DNA of 64,000 nucleotides from Arthrobacter sp. fls2-241-R2A-200 (GTDB taxonomy: Bacteria > Actinomycetota > Actinomycetes > Actinomycetales > Micrococcaceae): contig NZ_JARVRJ010000002.1 of the NCBI RefSeq assembly GCF_030209745.1, positions 145,097 through 209,096 of the forward strand, given 5' to 3'. How positions within the stretch are numbered: position 1 is the stretch's first letter; every line of letters starts with the position of its first letter. The translations under genes were made by a program, and so were the position numbers. A model generated the notes under the pieces. It was not told the DNA's origin. It searched no databases and saw nothing but the letters and a program-made list of their open reading frames with translations. Below, one piece after another: positions 34,971 to 44,460 of this stretch.

Positions 34971-37592
34971 ATGGCTGAATCAACGCAGGGTACAGACACG
35001 CCCGCCACCGCCCCGATCAACGTTCCCGACAAGCCGGCCCTTGAAGGCCTGGAGGCTGCTCTGACGCAGCGCTGGCTGGACGAAGGAACCTACAAGTTCA
35101 ACCCGGACACCACCCGGGAGCAGGTCTACTCGATCGACACTCCCCCGCCTACGGCCTCCGGCTCACTCCACGTGGGCCACATGTTCTCCTTCACGCAGAC
35201 CGACGTCCAGGCCCGTTACATGCGCATGACGGGGAAGAACGTCTTCTACCCCATGGGTTGGGACGACAACGGCCTGCCAACGGAGCGCCGCGTCCAGAAC
35301 TACTACGGTGTGCGTTGCGATCCTGCGATTCCTTACAACGCTGACTACACTCCCCCGGCCCAGCCGGCTAAGAACCAGCGCGATTTCGACGTCGTTTCCC
35401 GCCAGAACTTCATCGAACTGTGCGAGGAACTTGCCGTTGAGGACGAGAAAGTCTTCGAGAACCTGTTCCAGACCCTTGGCTTGTCCGTGGACTGGGACCT
35501 GACGTACCGAACCATCGACGACGCCTCGCGGGCGGTCTCCCAGCGGGCTTTCCTGGCCAACCTGTCAGCCGGTGATGCCTACATGGCCGAAGCCCCCACG
35601 CTGTGGGACGTAACGTTCCGCACAGCCGTGGCGCAGGCCGAGCTCGAAGACCGCGAAGTGGCGGGTGCCTACTACCGCTACCCGTTCTTCACTGAAGACG
35701 GCGAAAAGATCTTCATCGAGACCACCCGTCCGGAACTTCTCGCGGCTTGCGCAGCTTTGGTTGCCAACCCCGACGACGAGCGGTACCAGCCCTTGTTCGG
35801 CAAGACCGTGAAGTCTCCCCTGTTCGACGTCGAGCTTGAAGTCAAGGCACACCCGCTCGCGAAGGCTGATAAGGGCTCCGGCATTGCCATGGTCTGTACG
35901 TTCGGTGACCTGACCGACGTCACGTGGTGGCGCGAACTGCAGCTTCCCACCCGGGCCATCATGGGGCGTGACGGCCGGATCCTTGCCGACACTCCGGAGT
36001 GGATCACCACGGAGGCCGGAAAGGAAGCCTACGCCGCCATCGCAGGCAAGACTGCCTTCTCTGCCAAGGAAGCGGTAGTAGAGCTGCTCAAGGCCGCGGA
36101 CCTGCTCGATGGCGAACCCAAGAAGATCACCCACCCCGTGAACTTCTTCGAGAAGGGCGACAAGCCACTTGAAGTTGTCACGTCCCGCCAGTGGTACATC
36201 CGCAACGGCGGACGCGATGAGGAACGCCGCGAACGCTTGATCGGCCGCGGCCAGGAGATCGACTTCCACCCCGCGTTCATGCGCTCCCGCTACGAGAACT
36301 GGATCGCCGGGCTCAACGGTGACTGGCTGGTATCCCGCCAACGGTTCTTCGGCGTGCCGATTCCCGTCTGGTATCCCCTCGATGCCCAAGGCAACCCGGA
36401 CTACGACAACCCGATCCTGCCCTCCGATGAGATGCTCCCCGTGGACCCCGCCGCGGATGCTGCCCCGGGATATGAGGAGTCGCAGCGCGATCAGGCCAAC
36501 GGGTTCACGGGCGACGCCGATGTCTTGGACACGTGGGCTACGTCTTCCTTGACACCACAGATCGTGGGCGGCTGGAGCCGGGACGAGGAACTGTTCTCCA
36601 AGGTCTTCCCCTTCGACCTCCGCCCGCAGGGCCACGACATCATTCGCACGTGGCTGTTCTCGTCTGCCGTACGCGCAGACGCATTGCAGAACACGGCTCC
36701 TTGGAAGCACGCTGCCATCTCCGGCTGGATCCTGGACCCCGACCGCAAGAAGATGTCCAAGTCCAAGGGCAATGTTGTGGTGCCCACTGATGTGCTGAAC
36801 GAGTACGGATCCGATGCCGTGCGCTACTGGGCTGCGTCTGCCAAGCTGGGAGCCGATACCGCGTACGAGATCGCCCAGATGAAGATAGGCCGCCGCCTTG
36901 CCATCAAGTTGCTCAACGCATCCAAGTTCGTCCTCAACCTCGGCGCTACGGAAAACTCAGTGGCTACTTCCGACCTGTCGGTCGTGACCAACCCGCTGGA
37001 CCGTGCCCTGCTCGCCCAGCTGTCCGACGTCGTCGCGCAGTCCACCAAGGCGTTCGATAACTACGATTACGCCCGTGCCCTGCAGATCACCGAAACGTTC
37101 TTCTGGCAGTTCACGGACGACTACGTCGAACTCATCAAGGACCGCGCGTACGGTGCTGCAGGTGAGGCGGAGCAGGCTTCTGTCCTGGCGGCCCTCGCCA
37201 CCACCCTCGATGCCCTGCTGCGGTTGTTCGCTCCGTTCCTGCCCTTCGCCACTGAGGAAGTCTGGGGCTGGTGGCGTAACGGTTCCGTCCACCGCGCCCA
37301 GTGGCCGGCGGCCCTGGAAATCAACGACGGCGACACCACCATGCTGGGCACTGTGGGCATTGCCCTCAGCGGCATCCGCAAGGCGAAGTCCGAGGCCAAG
37401 GTAAAACAGCGCACCGCTGTTCTCTCTGCGTCCATCTCGGCATCGGAGCTGCTGATTGCACAACTCAAGGCCGGCTTGGGCGACCTCAAGGCTGCCGCCA
37501 ACGCCCAGGAAATTGCCCTGGTGGCGGGCGACGGCGATTTGACGGTCAGCGACGTTGTCCTCGCTCCGGCAGAGGAAGTGCCGGCGTCCTAG
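34971..37592 (+). CDS. valS: valyl-tRNA synthetase, archaeal-like type
   Basis: Charges tRNA-Val. The 873-residue enzyme has HVGH at 67-70 (PPPTASGSLHVGH) and KMSKS at 594-598. The RRVQNYYGVRCDP segment after the first motif and the short length are features of the archaeal-like ValRS lineage, which in bacteria is found in some Actinobacteria and Alphaproteobacteria; assignment to that lineage is from memory. No strong Shine-Dalgarno sequence precedes the ATG. Confidence 0.96.
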   Translation: MAESTQGTDTPATAPINVPDKPALEGLEAALTQRWLDEGTYKFNPDTTREQVYSIDTPPPTASGSLHVGHMFSFTQTDVQARYMRMTGKNVFYPMGWDDNGLPTERRVQNYYGVRCDPAIPYNADYTPPAQPAKNQRDFDVVSRQNFIELCEELAVEDEKVFENLFQTLGLSVDWDLTYRTIDDASRAVSQRAFLANLSAGDAYMAEAPTLWDVTFRTAVAQAELEDREVAGAYYRYPFFTEDGEKIFIETTRPELLAACAALVANPDDERYQPLFGKTVKSPLFDVELEVKAHPLAKADKGSGIAMVCTFGDLTDVTWWRELQLPTRAIMGRDGRILADTPEWITTEAGKEAYAAIAGKTAFSAKEAVVELLKAADLLDGEPKKITHPVNFFEKGDKPLEVVTSRQWYIRNGGRDEERRERLIGRGQEIDFHPAFMRSRYENWIAGLNGDWLVSRQRFFGVPIPVWYPLDAQGNPDYDNPILPSDEMLPVDPAADAAPGYEESQRDQANGFTGDADVLDTWATSSLTPQIVGGWSRDEELFSKVFPFDLRPQGHDIIRTWLFSSAVRADALQNTAPWKHAAISGWILDPDRKKMSKSKGNVVVPTDVLNEYGSDAVRYWAASAKLGADTAYEIAQMKIGRRLAIKLLNASKFVLNLGATENSVATSDLSVVTNPLDRALLAQLSDVVAQSTKAFDNYDYARALQITETFFWQFTDDYVELIKDRAYGAAGEAEQASVLAALATTLDALLRLFAPFLPFATEEVWGWWRNGSVHRAQWPAALEINDGDTTMLGTVGIALSGIRKAKSEAKVKQRTAVLSASISASELLIAQLKAGLGDLKAAANAQEIALVAGDGDLTVSDVVLAPAEEVPAS

Positions 37593-37621
37593 GCTGCCGG
37601 TCCTCGTTTTTGGGCAAAGGG

Positions 37622-37657
37622 GAAGCCCCATCAGCGTTTTGCCGTTGGTGGGGCTTC
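37622..37657 (+). terminator. terminator after valS
   Basis: GAAGCCCCA (37622-37630) pairs with TGGGGCTTC (37649-37657), 18-base loop, 30 bases after the valS stop. Confidence 0.65.
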
Positions 37658-37869
37658 GACTTTGCGGCTGTCTGGTGACGTCTTGACAGTCTGGCGGAAT
37701 CCTTGGACTTTCAGGTCTTCCTACCTCGTCACTGGTAGCTTGCTTCCAACTTTGCCAAAGGCTGCGTTGGTTGCATGTCACTGAATCTTCGGTTTCCGTG
37801 TCCCTCATCTTTCGAAGTGGGTAAGAACAATTGTTGTCCCGCTAACGGGGATGCACAAGGCCTTCGGCT

Positions 37870-37889
37870 GAACTACACATCTGTAGTTC
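37870..37889. repeat. inverted repeat upstream of the Fpg/Nei gene
   Basis: GAACTACA (37870-37877) and TGTAGTTC (37882-37889) are perfect 8-base arms around four bases, 74 bases before the glycosylase start. It could be an operator. The remainder of the 370-base gap after valS holds the valS terminator and nothing else I can name. Confidence 0.5.
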
Positions 37890-37962
37890 GGGGCCCCGCC
37901 ATCGGGCCTCTCGGGCCGCCTCCCCTGCCGCACGAAGACCATCTTGTGGCAGAGTATGACCC

Positions 37963-38838
37963 ATGCCGGAACTGCCCGAAGTGCACGGCTTGTGCATGTA
38001 CCTGGACACGCAACTCCATGGAAGCGTGCTGAGCGAAGTCCGAATAAATTCCTTCTCAGCCCTTAAGACCGCCGACCCTCCCTACACCGAACTCCAAGGC
38101 CGGACAATCCACGGGGTGAAGCGTCTCGGTAAGTTTGTCTGCATCGACACCGACGGGCTCTTCTTCGTGTTTCACCTGGCAAAGGCCGGCTGGGTTCGAT
38201 ACACAGAGCATCCGTCCTCAGCCGGGTTGCGCATGGGCAAAAGCAACATCTCAGCGAGGCTCCTGCTTCACCGACCTTCCGATGATGCCCACATAGGCCT
38301 GGACCTGACCGAAGCTGGAACCAAGAAAAGCCTGGCCATCTATGTGGTCCGGAATCCGCAGGAAGTGCCCGGGATCGCAACCTTGGGCCCCGAACCGCTC
38401 AGCCCTGACTTCGACGTCGACGCCCTGGCAGCGATACTCGCTTCGAGCTCACAGCAAATCAAAGGACTGTTGCGCAGCCAAAGCGTCATCGCCGGCATTG
38501 GAAATGCCTACAGCGATGAGATCCTTCATGCCGCGAAAATATCCCCTTTCGCCAACTCCAAGTCTCTGGATCAAAAGACTGTGGCACGCCTCTACGAGTC
38601 GATGCAGGAAGTCCTGGTGGGGGCCGTCAACGCTGCCGCGGGAAAACCATCCAACGAACTGAAAGACACCAAGCGCAGTAACTTCCGCGTGCATGCACGG
38701 ACCGGGCAGCCATGCCCGGTGTGCGGAGATACAGTCAGGGAGGTGTCCTTCGCGGACACCTCCCTGCAGTATTGCGCAACCTGTCAGACCAACGGGAAAA
38801 TCCTCGCGGACCGAAGAACCTCACGGTTCCTCAAGTAG
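37963..38838 (+). CDS. Fpg/Nei-family DNA glycosylase
   Basis: Base-excision repair enzyme for oxidised bases. The 291-residue protein starts MPELPEV, with the catalytic Pro2 and Glu3, contains the helix-two-turn-helix region (SVIAGIGNAYSDEILHAAKISP) and ends in a zinc finger with Cys251, Cys254, Cys271 and Cys274. It differs from canonical Fpg in carrying QTNGKILADRRTSRFLK after the last cysteine pair instead of stopping there. I cannot say whether it prefers purines or pyrimidines. A second, different family member is at 44461. Confidence 0.92.
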   Translation: MPELPEVHGLCMYLDTQLHGSVLSEVRINSFSALKTADPPYTELQGRTIHGVKRLGKFVCIDTDGLFFVFHLAKAGWVRYTEHPSSAGLRMGKSNISARLLLHRPSDDAHIGLDLTEAGTKKSLAIYVVRNPQEVPGIATLGPEPLSPDFDVDALAAILASSSQQIKGLLRSQSVIAGIGNAYSDEILHAAKISPFANSKSLDQKTVARLYESMQEVLVGAVNAAAGKPSNELKDTKRSNFRVHARTGQPCPVCGDTVREVSFADTSLQYCATCQTNGKILADRRTSRFLK

Positions 38839-38856
38839 TGCTGACACAGGCTCCGG

Positions 38857-39507
38857 TTAGTGGAACTCGGGGCTTTCGGTGCGGCTGCGCTTGAGTTCAA
38901 AGAAGTGCGGATATCCGGCGAGTGTGACGGTGGCGTCCCAAAGCTGGCCCGCTTCTTCGCCACGGGGGATGCGGGTGAGTACCGGACCAAAAAACGCGAT
39001 TCCATTGACGGCCACCACCGGAGTTCCCACATCTTGGCCCACCAGTGAGATACCTGCCTCATGGCTGGCGCGGAGCTGTGCGTCGTACTCATCGGAATCG
39101 GCGAACCTGGCCAGATCGGCAGGGAGTCCCACCTCGGCCAGGGCCTTCTGGATAACGGCCGCCCGATCCTTGTTGCCTTCAGCGTGGATCTGCTGACCCA
39201 TGGCGTCGTACAAGGCTTTGACGTAGCTGTTGCCGTGCAGTTCCTGGGCCGCAATGATCACACGAACCGGGCCCCAACTCTCGTCCATCATGGCCCTGTA
39301 CTCGTCAGGAAGGTCGCGATCCTCGTTAAGGACGGACAGGCTCATGACGTGCCACTCGGTGTCAATGCCGCGCACCTGTTCCACTTCGCCGATCCACCGG
39401 GACGTGACCCAAGCGAACGGACAGATGGGGTCAAACCAGAAGTCGGCCTTGTTGGTGGATGTGACGGGCGCAGTGACGTCTTCGGGCACAGTAATATCTT
39501 CGGGCAC
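38857..39507 (-). CDS. DsbA-fold protein of the Rv2466c mycothiol-dependent nitroreductase family
   Basis: The 216-residue protein matches the Mycobacterium Rv2466c family along its length (ADFWFDPICP, VTSRWIGEV, HVMSLSVLNE, GTPVVAVNGIAFFGPVLTRIPRGEEAG, YPHFFELKR). In Rv2466c the active site is CPWC; here it is Cys29-Pro-Phe-Ala32, so the resolving cysteine is missing and only a monothiol mechanism with mycothiol is possible. Start is GTG with AAGGAG five bases upstream. The first residues are a duplication (PEDIT/PEDVT) caused by an 18-base tandem repeat. Confidence 0.9.
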   Translation of the reverse strand: MPEDITVPEDVTAPVTSTNKADFWFDPICPFAWVTSRWIGEVEQVRGIDTEWHVMSLSVLNEDRDLPDEYRAMMDESWGPVRVIIAAQELHGNSYVKALYDAMGQQIHAEGNKDRAAVIQKALAEVGLPADLARFADSDEYDAQLRASHEAGISLVGQDVGTPVVAVNGIAFFGPVLTRIPRGEEAGQLWDATVTLAGYPHFFELKRSRTESPEFH

Positions 39508-39512
39508 AGTAA
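39479..39512. repeat. 18-base-period tandem repeat over the start of the nitroreductase-like gene
   Basis: TCTTCGGGCACAGTAA occurs at 39479-39494 and again at 39497-39512. It duplicates the GTG start codon in frame; only the outer GTG has a ribosome site. Confidence 0.88.
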
Positions 39513-39587
39513 CTCCTTGGGAGCTTGGGAAACACGGGCTCGTGGGTCAATCCCGGAGGAGACCCCTTCGCTTAGCCAAACAGAAGG

Positions 39588-40877
39588 TTAGGCAGACTTA
39601 TTCCGGCGCTTCGCCACGACGTCGTGGGCAATCATGGTGGGCTGCGCCTTCTTGCTCACTACATCGGCCGTGATGACCACCGCACCGATATCGTCCCGGC
39701 TGGGGAGATCGAACATGACAGGCAGCAGGACTTCTTCCATGATGGCTCGCAAGCCACGGGCGCCCGTGCCGCGCTCAAGGGCCTGATCCGCGATGGCATC
39801 CAGCGCGTCCTGGTCGAATTGCAGCTCCACTCCATCGAGCTGGAACATCTTCTGGTACTGCTTCACCAGGGCATTCTTGGGCGTGGACAGAATCTGAATG
39901 AGTGCGGGCCTGTCCAAACTTGAGACAGTGGTGATCACGGGGAGGCGACCGATGAACTCGGGGATCAGACCGAACTTCAGCAGGTCCTCGGGCATGACCT
40001 CGCCGTAGGTGTCCACCTTGTCCCGGGAGTCGTTCAAAGGCGCTCCGAAACCGATGCCCTTACGTCCGGACCTGGAGCCAATGATGTCCTCGAGGCCGGC
40101 GAAGGCGCCAGCGACGATGAACAGGACGTTAGTGGTGTCGATTTGGATAAACTCCTGATGCGGATGCTTCCGACCGCCCTGTGGCGGTACCGAGGCGACC
40201 GTGCCTTCCAGAATCTTCAACAGTGCTTGCTGCACACCTTCACCGGAAACATCCCGGGTAATGGAGGGATTTTCGCTCTTACGCGAGATCTTGTCGATCT
40301 CGTCGATATAGATAATGCCTTGTTCGGCCTTTTTGACGTCGTAGTCCGCCGCCTGAATCAGCTTCAGGAGGATATTCTCAACATCCTCACCTACATAACC
40401 GGCCTCAGTGAGAGCCGTGGCATCGGCCACGGCGAACGGCACGTTGAGCCGACGAGCGAGCGTCTGGGCAAGATAGGTTTTCCCGCAACCGGTAGGCCCT
40501 ATCAGCAAGATGTTCGACTTGGCGATCTCCACATCCTCGTGATGTGAGCCTTCGCCCAAGCTACCGGACTTCGGCGCGTGGCCGGCTTGGATGCGCTTGT
40601 AGTGGTTGTAGACGGCAACAGCCAAAGACCGTTTGGCCGGTTCCTGGCCAATAACGTATTCCTGCAGGAAGTCGAAGATCTCGCGAGGCTTGGGCAACTC
40701 GAAGCTGCCGAGATCAGAAACCTCCGCCAACTCCTCTTCGATGATCTCGTTGCACAACTCGATGCACTCATCGCAGATGTACACACCGGGCCCGGCAATC
40801 AGCTTCCGAACCTGCTTTTGGCTCTTCCCGCAGAAAGAACACTTCAGCAGATCCGTGCTCTCGCCAATCCGAGCCAT
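39588..40877 (-). CDS. clpX: ATP-dependent Clp protease ATP-binding subunit ClpX
   Basis: AAA+ unfoldase that feeds substrates to ClpP. The 429 residues show the N-terminal zinc-binding domain (Cys13, Cys16, Cys35, Cys38), Walker A GPTGCGKT (127-134), Walker B IIYIDEID and the IGF loop for ClpP docking (RKGIGFGAP). ATG 40877 has AAGGGA seven bases upstream; a longer frame to 40928 lacks homology. It lies downstream of clpP1-clpP2, separated by a hairpin. Confidence 0.98.
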   Translation of the reverse strand: MARIGESTDLLKCSFCGKSQKQVRKLIAGPGVYICDECIELCNEIIEEELAEVSDLGSFELPKPREIFDFLQEYVIGQEPAKRSLAVAVYNHYKRIQAGHAPKSGSLGEGSHHEDVEIAKSNILLIGPTGCGKTYLAQTLARRLNVPFAVADATALTEAGYVGEDVENILLKLIQAADYDVKKAEQGIIYIDEIDKISRKSENPSITRDVSGEGVQQALLKILEGTVASVPPQGGRKHPHQEFIQIDTTNVLFIVAGAFAGLEDIIGSRSGRKGIGFGAPLNDSRDKVDTYGEVMPEDLLKFGLIPEFIGRLPVITTVSSLDRPALIQILSTPKNALVKQYQKMFQLDGVELQFDQDALDAIADQALERGTGARGLRAIMEEVLLPVMFDLPSRDDIGAVVITADVVSKKAQPTMIAHDVVAKRRNKSA

Positions 40878-41008
40878 GTGGAAATCCCTTCGTTGCAAAC
40901 GGGTGATGCAGCTGAGCGCCGCCATCAAGTGTGCGGCGAAGCCGCGGCCGACACCACCGTGACACCATCCACTCTAGGTCACGATGGGGTGCATCGGTGG
41001 AAAGAGAA

Positions 41009-41045
41009 CGCCGGTGCGGTTCACATTTCCCGAACCGCACCGGCG
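41009..41045 (-). terminator. terminator after clpP1-clpP2
   Basis: Perfect 14-bp stem (41009-41022 with 41032-41045) and 9-base loop; TTCTCTTTCC follows on the minus strand. Confidence 0.75.
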
Positions 41046-41079
41046 CGCACTACTGATTCTTACTGTCCGTCCCCCGCTA

Positions 41080-41739
41080 CTACCGGGTGATTGCCTGGGG
41101 CTTGATCTTCCGGGAATCGAGAACCTGGTCGATCAATCCATAGGACATCGCCTCGGCAGCGGTCAGGATCTTGTCGCGCTCAATATCGTTGTTGACCTGC
41201 TCGGACGTCCGGCCTGAGTGGTGCGCCAGCGTGTCCTCAAGCCACGTACGCATGCGCATGACTTCCGCCGCCTGGATCTCAAGGTCCGACGCCTGGCCAC
41301 CCTGGCCACCGGAGAGGGCGGGCTGGTGGATCAGCACGCGGGCGTTCGGCAGGGCCAAGCGCTTGCCCGGGGTACCTGCAGCGAGCAATACGGCTGCCGC
41401 ACTGGCTGCCTGGCCGAGGCATACCGTCTGGATCTCCGGACGGATGTACTGCATGGTGTCGTAGATGGCCGTCATGGCCGTGAACGATCCACCAGGCGAG
41501 TTGATGTACAGCGTGATGTCGCGATCCGGGTCCGTTGACTCAAGGACCAGAAGCTGGGCCATGATGTCGTCCGCGGAAGCATCGTCAACCTGCACCCCAA
41601 GGAAGATGATGCGGTCCTCAAAGAGCTTGGTGTAGGGATCCTGGCGCTTGAAGCCATACGGCGTGCGCTCTTCAAACTGGGGCAGGACATAGCGGCTGGA
41701 CGGGAGATTACCGGCAGACCATCCGAAGTTGTAGTTCAT
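41080..41739 (-). CDS. clpP2: Clp protease proteolytic subunit ClpP2
   Basis: Serine protease subunit. The catalytic triad is Ser113 ([11 protein letters not shown]), His138 (VLIHQP) and Asp189 (ERDK). In Actinobacteria ClpP1 and ClpP2 form one mixed tetradecamer, and ClpP2 supplies the docking face for ClpX or ClpC (family knowledge). It is the second gene of clpP1-clpP2, 39 bases after clpP1. Confidence 0.97.
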   Translation of the reverse strand: MNYNFGWSAGNLPSSRYVLPQFEERTPYGFKRQDPYTKLFEDRIIFLGVQVDDASADDIMAQLLVLESTDPDRDITLYINSPGGSFTAMTAIYDTMQYIRPEIQTVCLGQAASAAAVLLAAGTPGKRLALPNARVLIHQPALSGGQGGQASDLEIQAAEVMRMRTWLEDTLAHHSGRTSEQVNNDIERDKILTAAEAMSYGLIDQVLDSRKIKPQAITR

Positions 41740-41778
41740 GTTCTTTACTCCTGGGGTTTCAGTGGTTCGTGATGCCGG

Positions 41779-42429
41779 TTAGTTCTCGGAGTTCGACTCG
41801 CCGTTCGTCTGGTTAGCCGTTCCACCGCCGCCTGCAACCGAGCCGGCGTGCGCCGAGATCTTGTCGAAAAAGCCGTATTCCAGCGCTTCTGCGGCCGTGA
41901 ACCACTTGTCGCGGTCGTTGTCCTTGAGGATGGTCTCCACGGTCTGCCCGGTTTGATCTGCAGTGAGCTCGGCCATGACTTTCTTCATGTGGAGGATGAG
42001 TTCCGCCTGGATCTTGATGTCAGAGGCCGTTCCACCGATGCCGCCGGACGGCTGGTGCATCAGGATGCGCGCGTTTGGCGTCGCGTAGCGCTTTCCCTTG
42101 GTACCGGATGACAGGAGGAACTGGCCCATGGAGGCAGCCAACCCGGTGGCTACCGTCACGACATCGTTCGGGATGAACTGCATGGTGTCATAGATGGCCA
42201 TACCGGCAGTGACCGAACCACCGGGCGAGTTGATGTAAAGGTAGATGTCCTTCTCGGGATCCTCGGCCGAAAGGAGGAGGAGCTGCGAGCAGATGGCGTT
42301 GGCGTTCTCGTCACGGACTTCAGAGCCGAGCCAGATGATGCGCTCTTTCAGCAGGCGGTTATAAATGTAGTTGTCCTGGGCTGCGGGATCGACAGTTGCC
42401 ATCCGGGGAGCCTCTGATTGCTGTGACAT
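41779..42429 (-). CDS. clpP1: Clp protease proteolytic subunit ClpP1
   Basis: Partner of ClpP2. The triad is Ser100 ([11 protein letters not shown]), His125 (LMHQPSGG) and Asp174. The C-terminal 20 residues are Gly/Asn-rich. AGAGG lies 11 bases before the ATG. A predicted ClgR operator is about 110 bases upstream. Confidence 0.97.
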   Translation of the reverse strand: MSQQSEAPRMATVDPAAQDNYIYNRLLKERIIWLGSEVRDENANAICSQLLLLSAEDPEKDIYLYINSPGGSVTAGMAIYDTMQFIPNDVVTVATGLAASMGQFLLSSGTKGKRYATPNARILMHQPSGGIGGTASDIKIQAELILHMKKVMAELTADQTGQTVETILKDNDRDKWFTAAEALEYGFFDKISAHAGSVAGGGGTANQTNGESNSEN

Positions 42430-42460
42430 AAGTACTTACCTCTCGCTGGTGTCAGTGATT

Positions 42461-42480
42461 TCACTGAACTTCACTGAACT
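42461..42480. repeat. 10-base tandem duplication upstream of clpP1
   Basis: TCACTGAACT occurs twice in tandem (42461-42470, 42471-42480) and a partial third copy follows. Confidence 0.85.
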
Positions 42481-42538
42481 TCACTACTTGGACACTAACC
42501 GTTTTGAACGGCGATTTGTTCGCCGGAATCGCACTGTT

Positions 42539-42549
42539 CGCTGACGGCG
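42539..42549 (-). promoter_or_regulatory. predicted ClgR operator of clpP1-clpP2
   Basis: CGCTGACGGCG fits the actinobacterial ClgR core CGCYNANRGCG at every position (consensus recalled from Corynebacterium work). It lies in the tig-clpP1 gap, where the clpP1 promoter must be. Confidence 0.6.
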
Positions 42550-42588
42550 CACGTCTGCGTTCAGCACCAGTGTTCAGCCTTAAAGCAA

Positions 42589-42620
42589 ACCGACCCCGGA
42601 TCATCTGATCCGGGGTCGGT
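42589..42620. terminator. terminator after tig
   Basis: Perfect 14-bp stem (42589-42602 with 42607-42620), 4-base loop, AAA before and TTTT after, so active in either direction. It separates tig from clpP1-clpP2. Confidence 0.92.
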
Positions 42621-42634
42621 TTTGTTGCTGAGTG

Positions 42635-44017
42635 CTAGAACTTCACAGCTGCTGGGTCGTCGTTGGCGGCGACGACAGATTCTTCGGCCTGCTCCTCGGT
42701 GTCGATGTCCTCTGCGGCGACGTCGCCTGCGGGGCGCACGAAGCTCGTGAGGTCAACCTTGTTGCCATCGGCGTCAACAACCTCGGCCTGGCCCAGGACT
42801 ACGGCCAAAGCCTTACGACGGCGAACCTCGGAAACCATCATGGGAACCTGGCCGCTCTGATCAATGATCTGGGCGAACTGGTTCGGATCCATGCCGTACT
42901 GGCTTGCGGTGGTGACGATGTAGTCGATCAGCTCGTTCTGGCTGACGTCCACTTCTTCCTTGTCAGCAATCGCGTCCAGGATGATTTCGTTCTGGAACGC
43001 GCGCTGGGCGTTGGCCTTGACTTCGGCGCGGTGCTCTTCGGTGTCGTGGTCGCCTTCACCGTGGGCGTTCTCCGGGTTGAAGTGCGCCTCGATCTGCTCT
43101 TCGACAACGGACTCCGGAACCGGCACCTCAACGAGCTCAACGAGCTTGTCCAGGACCTTGTCCCGAGCCTCAACGCCCTGTCCCACTACCTTGGACTCTG
43201 CAGCCTGCTTGGCGAGGTCCTCGCGGAGTTCGCCAATGGTGTCGAACTCGGAGGCCAGCTGGGCGAAGTCATCGTTGGCCTCGGGGAGTTCGCGCTCCTT
43301 GACGGCCTTGACAACAACCTTTACCTGGGCGGCTTCGCCTGCGTGGTCGCCGCCAACGAGGGTGGTGTCGAAGATCGCTTCTTCATCGGCAGAGAGGCCG
43401 GTGACGGCTTCGTCGAGGCCTTCAAGCATGGTGCCGGCACCAACCTGGTAGGACAGCCCTGACGCGGAGTCGATTTCTTCGCCGTCGATCGTTGCGGTGA
43501 TGTCGATGGTGAGGAAGTCATCGTTTTGCGCCGGACGCTCCACGGACTTCAACGTGCCAAAGCGGCCACGCAGTTCGTCGAGCGCCTTGTCGACGTCGGC
43601 CTCGGAGGATTCGGTAGAGGCAACCTCAACCTTAATCCCGGCGTAGTCCGGCAACTCGATCTCAGGGCGGACGTCAACCTCGACCTGGAACTTGAGCTCT
43701 CCATCAGTGGAGGACGGGTCCGGAACTTCGGTGATCTCGACCTCGGGACGGCTCAGCGGGCGAACGCCGGTTTCCTGAACAGCCGTCTGGTACCAACCGT
43801 TAAGGCCGTCATTGATTGCGGTCTCCAGCACGTAGCCACGGCCGACGCGCTGGTCGATGAGCTTGGAGGGAACTTTGCCCTTGCGGAACCCGGGAACCTG
43901 GATCTGCGAAGCAACGGTCTTGTACGCGGCATCGATACTCGGCTTCAGTTCCTCAAAGGGAACCTCAACGTTGAGCTTGACCCGCGTTGCGGTGAGGTTC
44001 TCGACAGCGCTCTTCAC
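42635..44017 (-). CDS. tig: trigger factor
   Basis: Ribosome-bound chaperone and prolyl isomerase. The 460-residue protein has the ribosome-binding N-domain ([17 protein letters not shown] near 43-59), the FKBP-type domain (about 160-245) and the long helical C-domain, ending in an acidic tail. Start is GTG with AGGAG about 10 bases upstream. It lies just before clpP1-clpP2-clpX, the usual order. Confidence 0.97.
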   Translation of the reverse strand: MKSAVENLTATRVKLNVEVPFEELKPSIDAAYKTVASQIQVPGFRKGKVPSKLIDQRVGRGYVLETAINDGLNGWYQTAVQETGVRPLSRPEVEITEVPDPSSTDGELKFQVEVDVRPEIELPDYAGIKVEVASTESSEADVDKALDELRGRFGTLKSVERPAQNDDFLTIDITATIDGEEIDSASGLSYQVGAGTMLEGLDEAVTGLSADEEAIFDTTLVGGDHAGEAAQVKVVVKAVKERELPEANDDFAQLASEFDTIGELREDLAKQAAESKVVGQGVEARDKVLDKLVELVEVPVPESVVEEQIEAHFNPENAHGEGDHDTEEHRAEVKANAQRAFQNEIILDAIADKEEVDVSQNELIDYIVTTASQYGMDPNQFAQIIDQSGQVPMMVSEVRRRKALAVVLGQAEVVDADGNKVDLTSFVRPAGDVAAEDIDTEEQAEESVVAANDDPAAVKF

Positions 44018-44086
44018 AGTCTAAGTACTCCTGATTTTGTGGGTATGGGGTTCTGTCGCATCCCTGAAGCGGACACAAACACAGAG

Positions 44087-44161
44087 TCGGGGTGACAGGA
44101 TTTGAACCTGCGACTTCCTGCTCCCAAAGCAGGCGCTCTAGCCAAGCTGAGCTACACCCCG
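44087..44161 (-). tRNA. tRNA-Pro (TGG)
   Basis: Acceptor CGGGGTG/CACCCCG, anticodon stem CCTGC/GCAGG with loop TTTGGGA (anticodon TGG), T-loop TTCAAAT. 75 bases, no encoded CCA. Confidence 0.97.
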
Positions 44162-44307
44162 AATGCACAGGACAGTCTACGGGCAAGCAAGCCAGGAATG
44201 CACATTTGACACTGCCGCCGGAATTAGGTTTAGTTGTACCCGGCTTCAACAGCCGCCGGGAAGTTGCCTTGGAGTCAGGAAGTTACCTGACCAAGTCAAG
44301 TCATCCT

Positions 44308-44378
44308 GGGGACGTAGCTTAATGGTAAAGCCTCAGTCTTCCAAACTGATTACGCGGGTTCGATTCCCGTCGTCCCCT
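44308..44378 (+). tRNA. tRNA-Gly (TCC)
   Basis: Acceptor GGGGACG/CGTCCCC, anticodon stem TCAGT/ACTGA with loop CTTCCAA (anticodon TCC), T-loop TTCGATT. Divergent from tRNA-Pro. Confidence 0.97.
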
Positions 44379-44385
44379 CCACCAG

Positions 44386-44409
44386 CGCCCCGATCCACGG
44401 ATCGGGGCG
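44386..44409 (+). terminator. terminator after tRNA-Gly
   Basis: CGCCCCGATC (44386-44395) pairs with GATCGGGGCG (44400-44409); TTTCT follows. Confidence 0.88.
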
Positions 44410-44460
44410 TTTCTGCGTCACTGGCACACTCCCTTTCCCTGCACGCTCCAGCTGCGGGGC

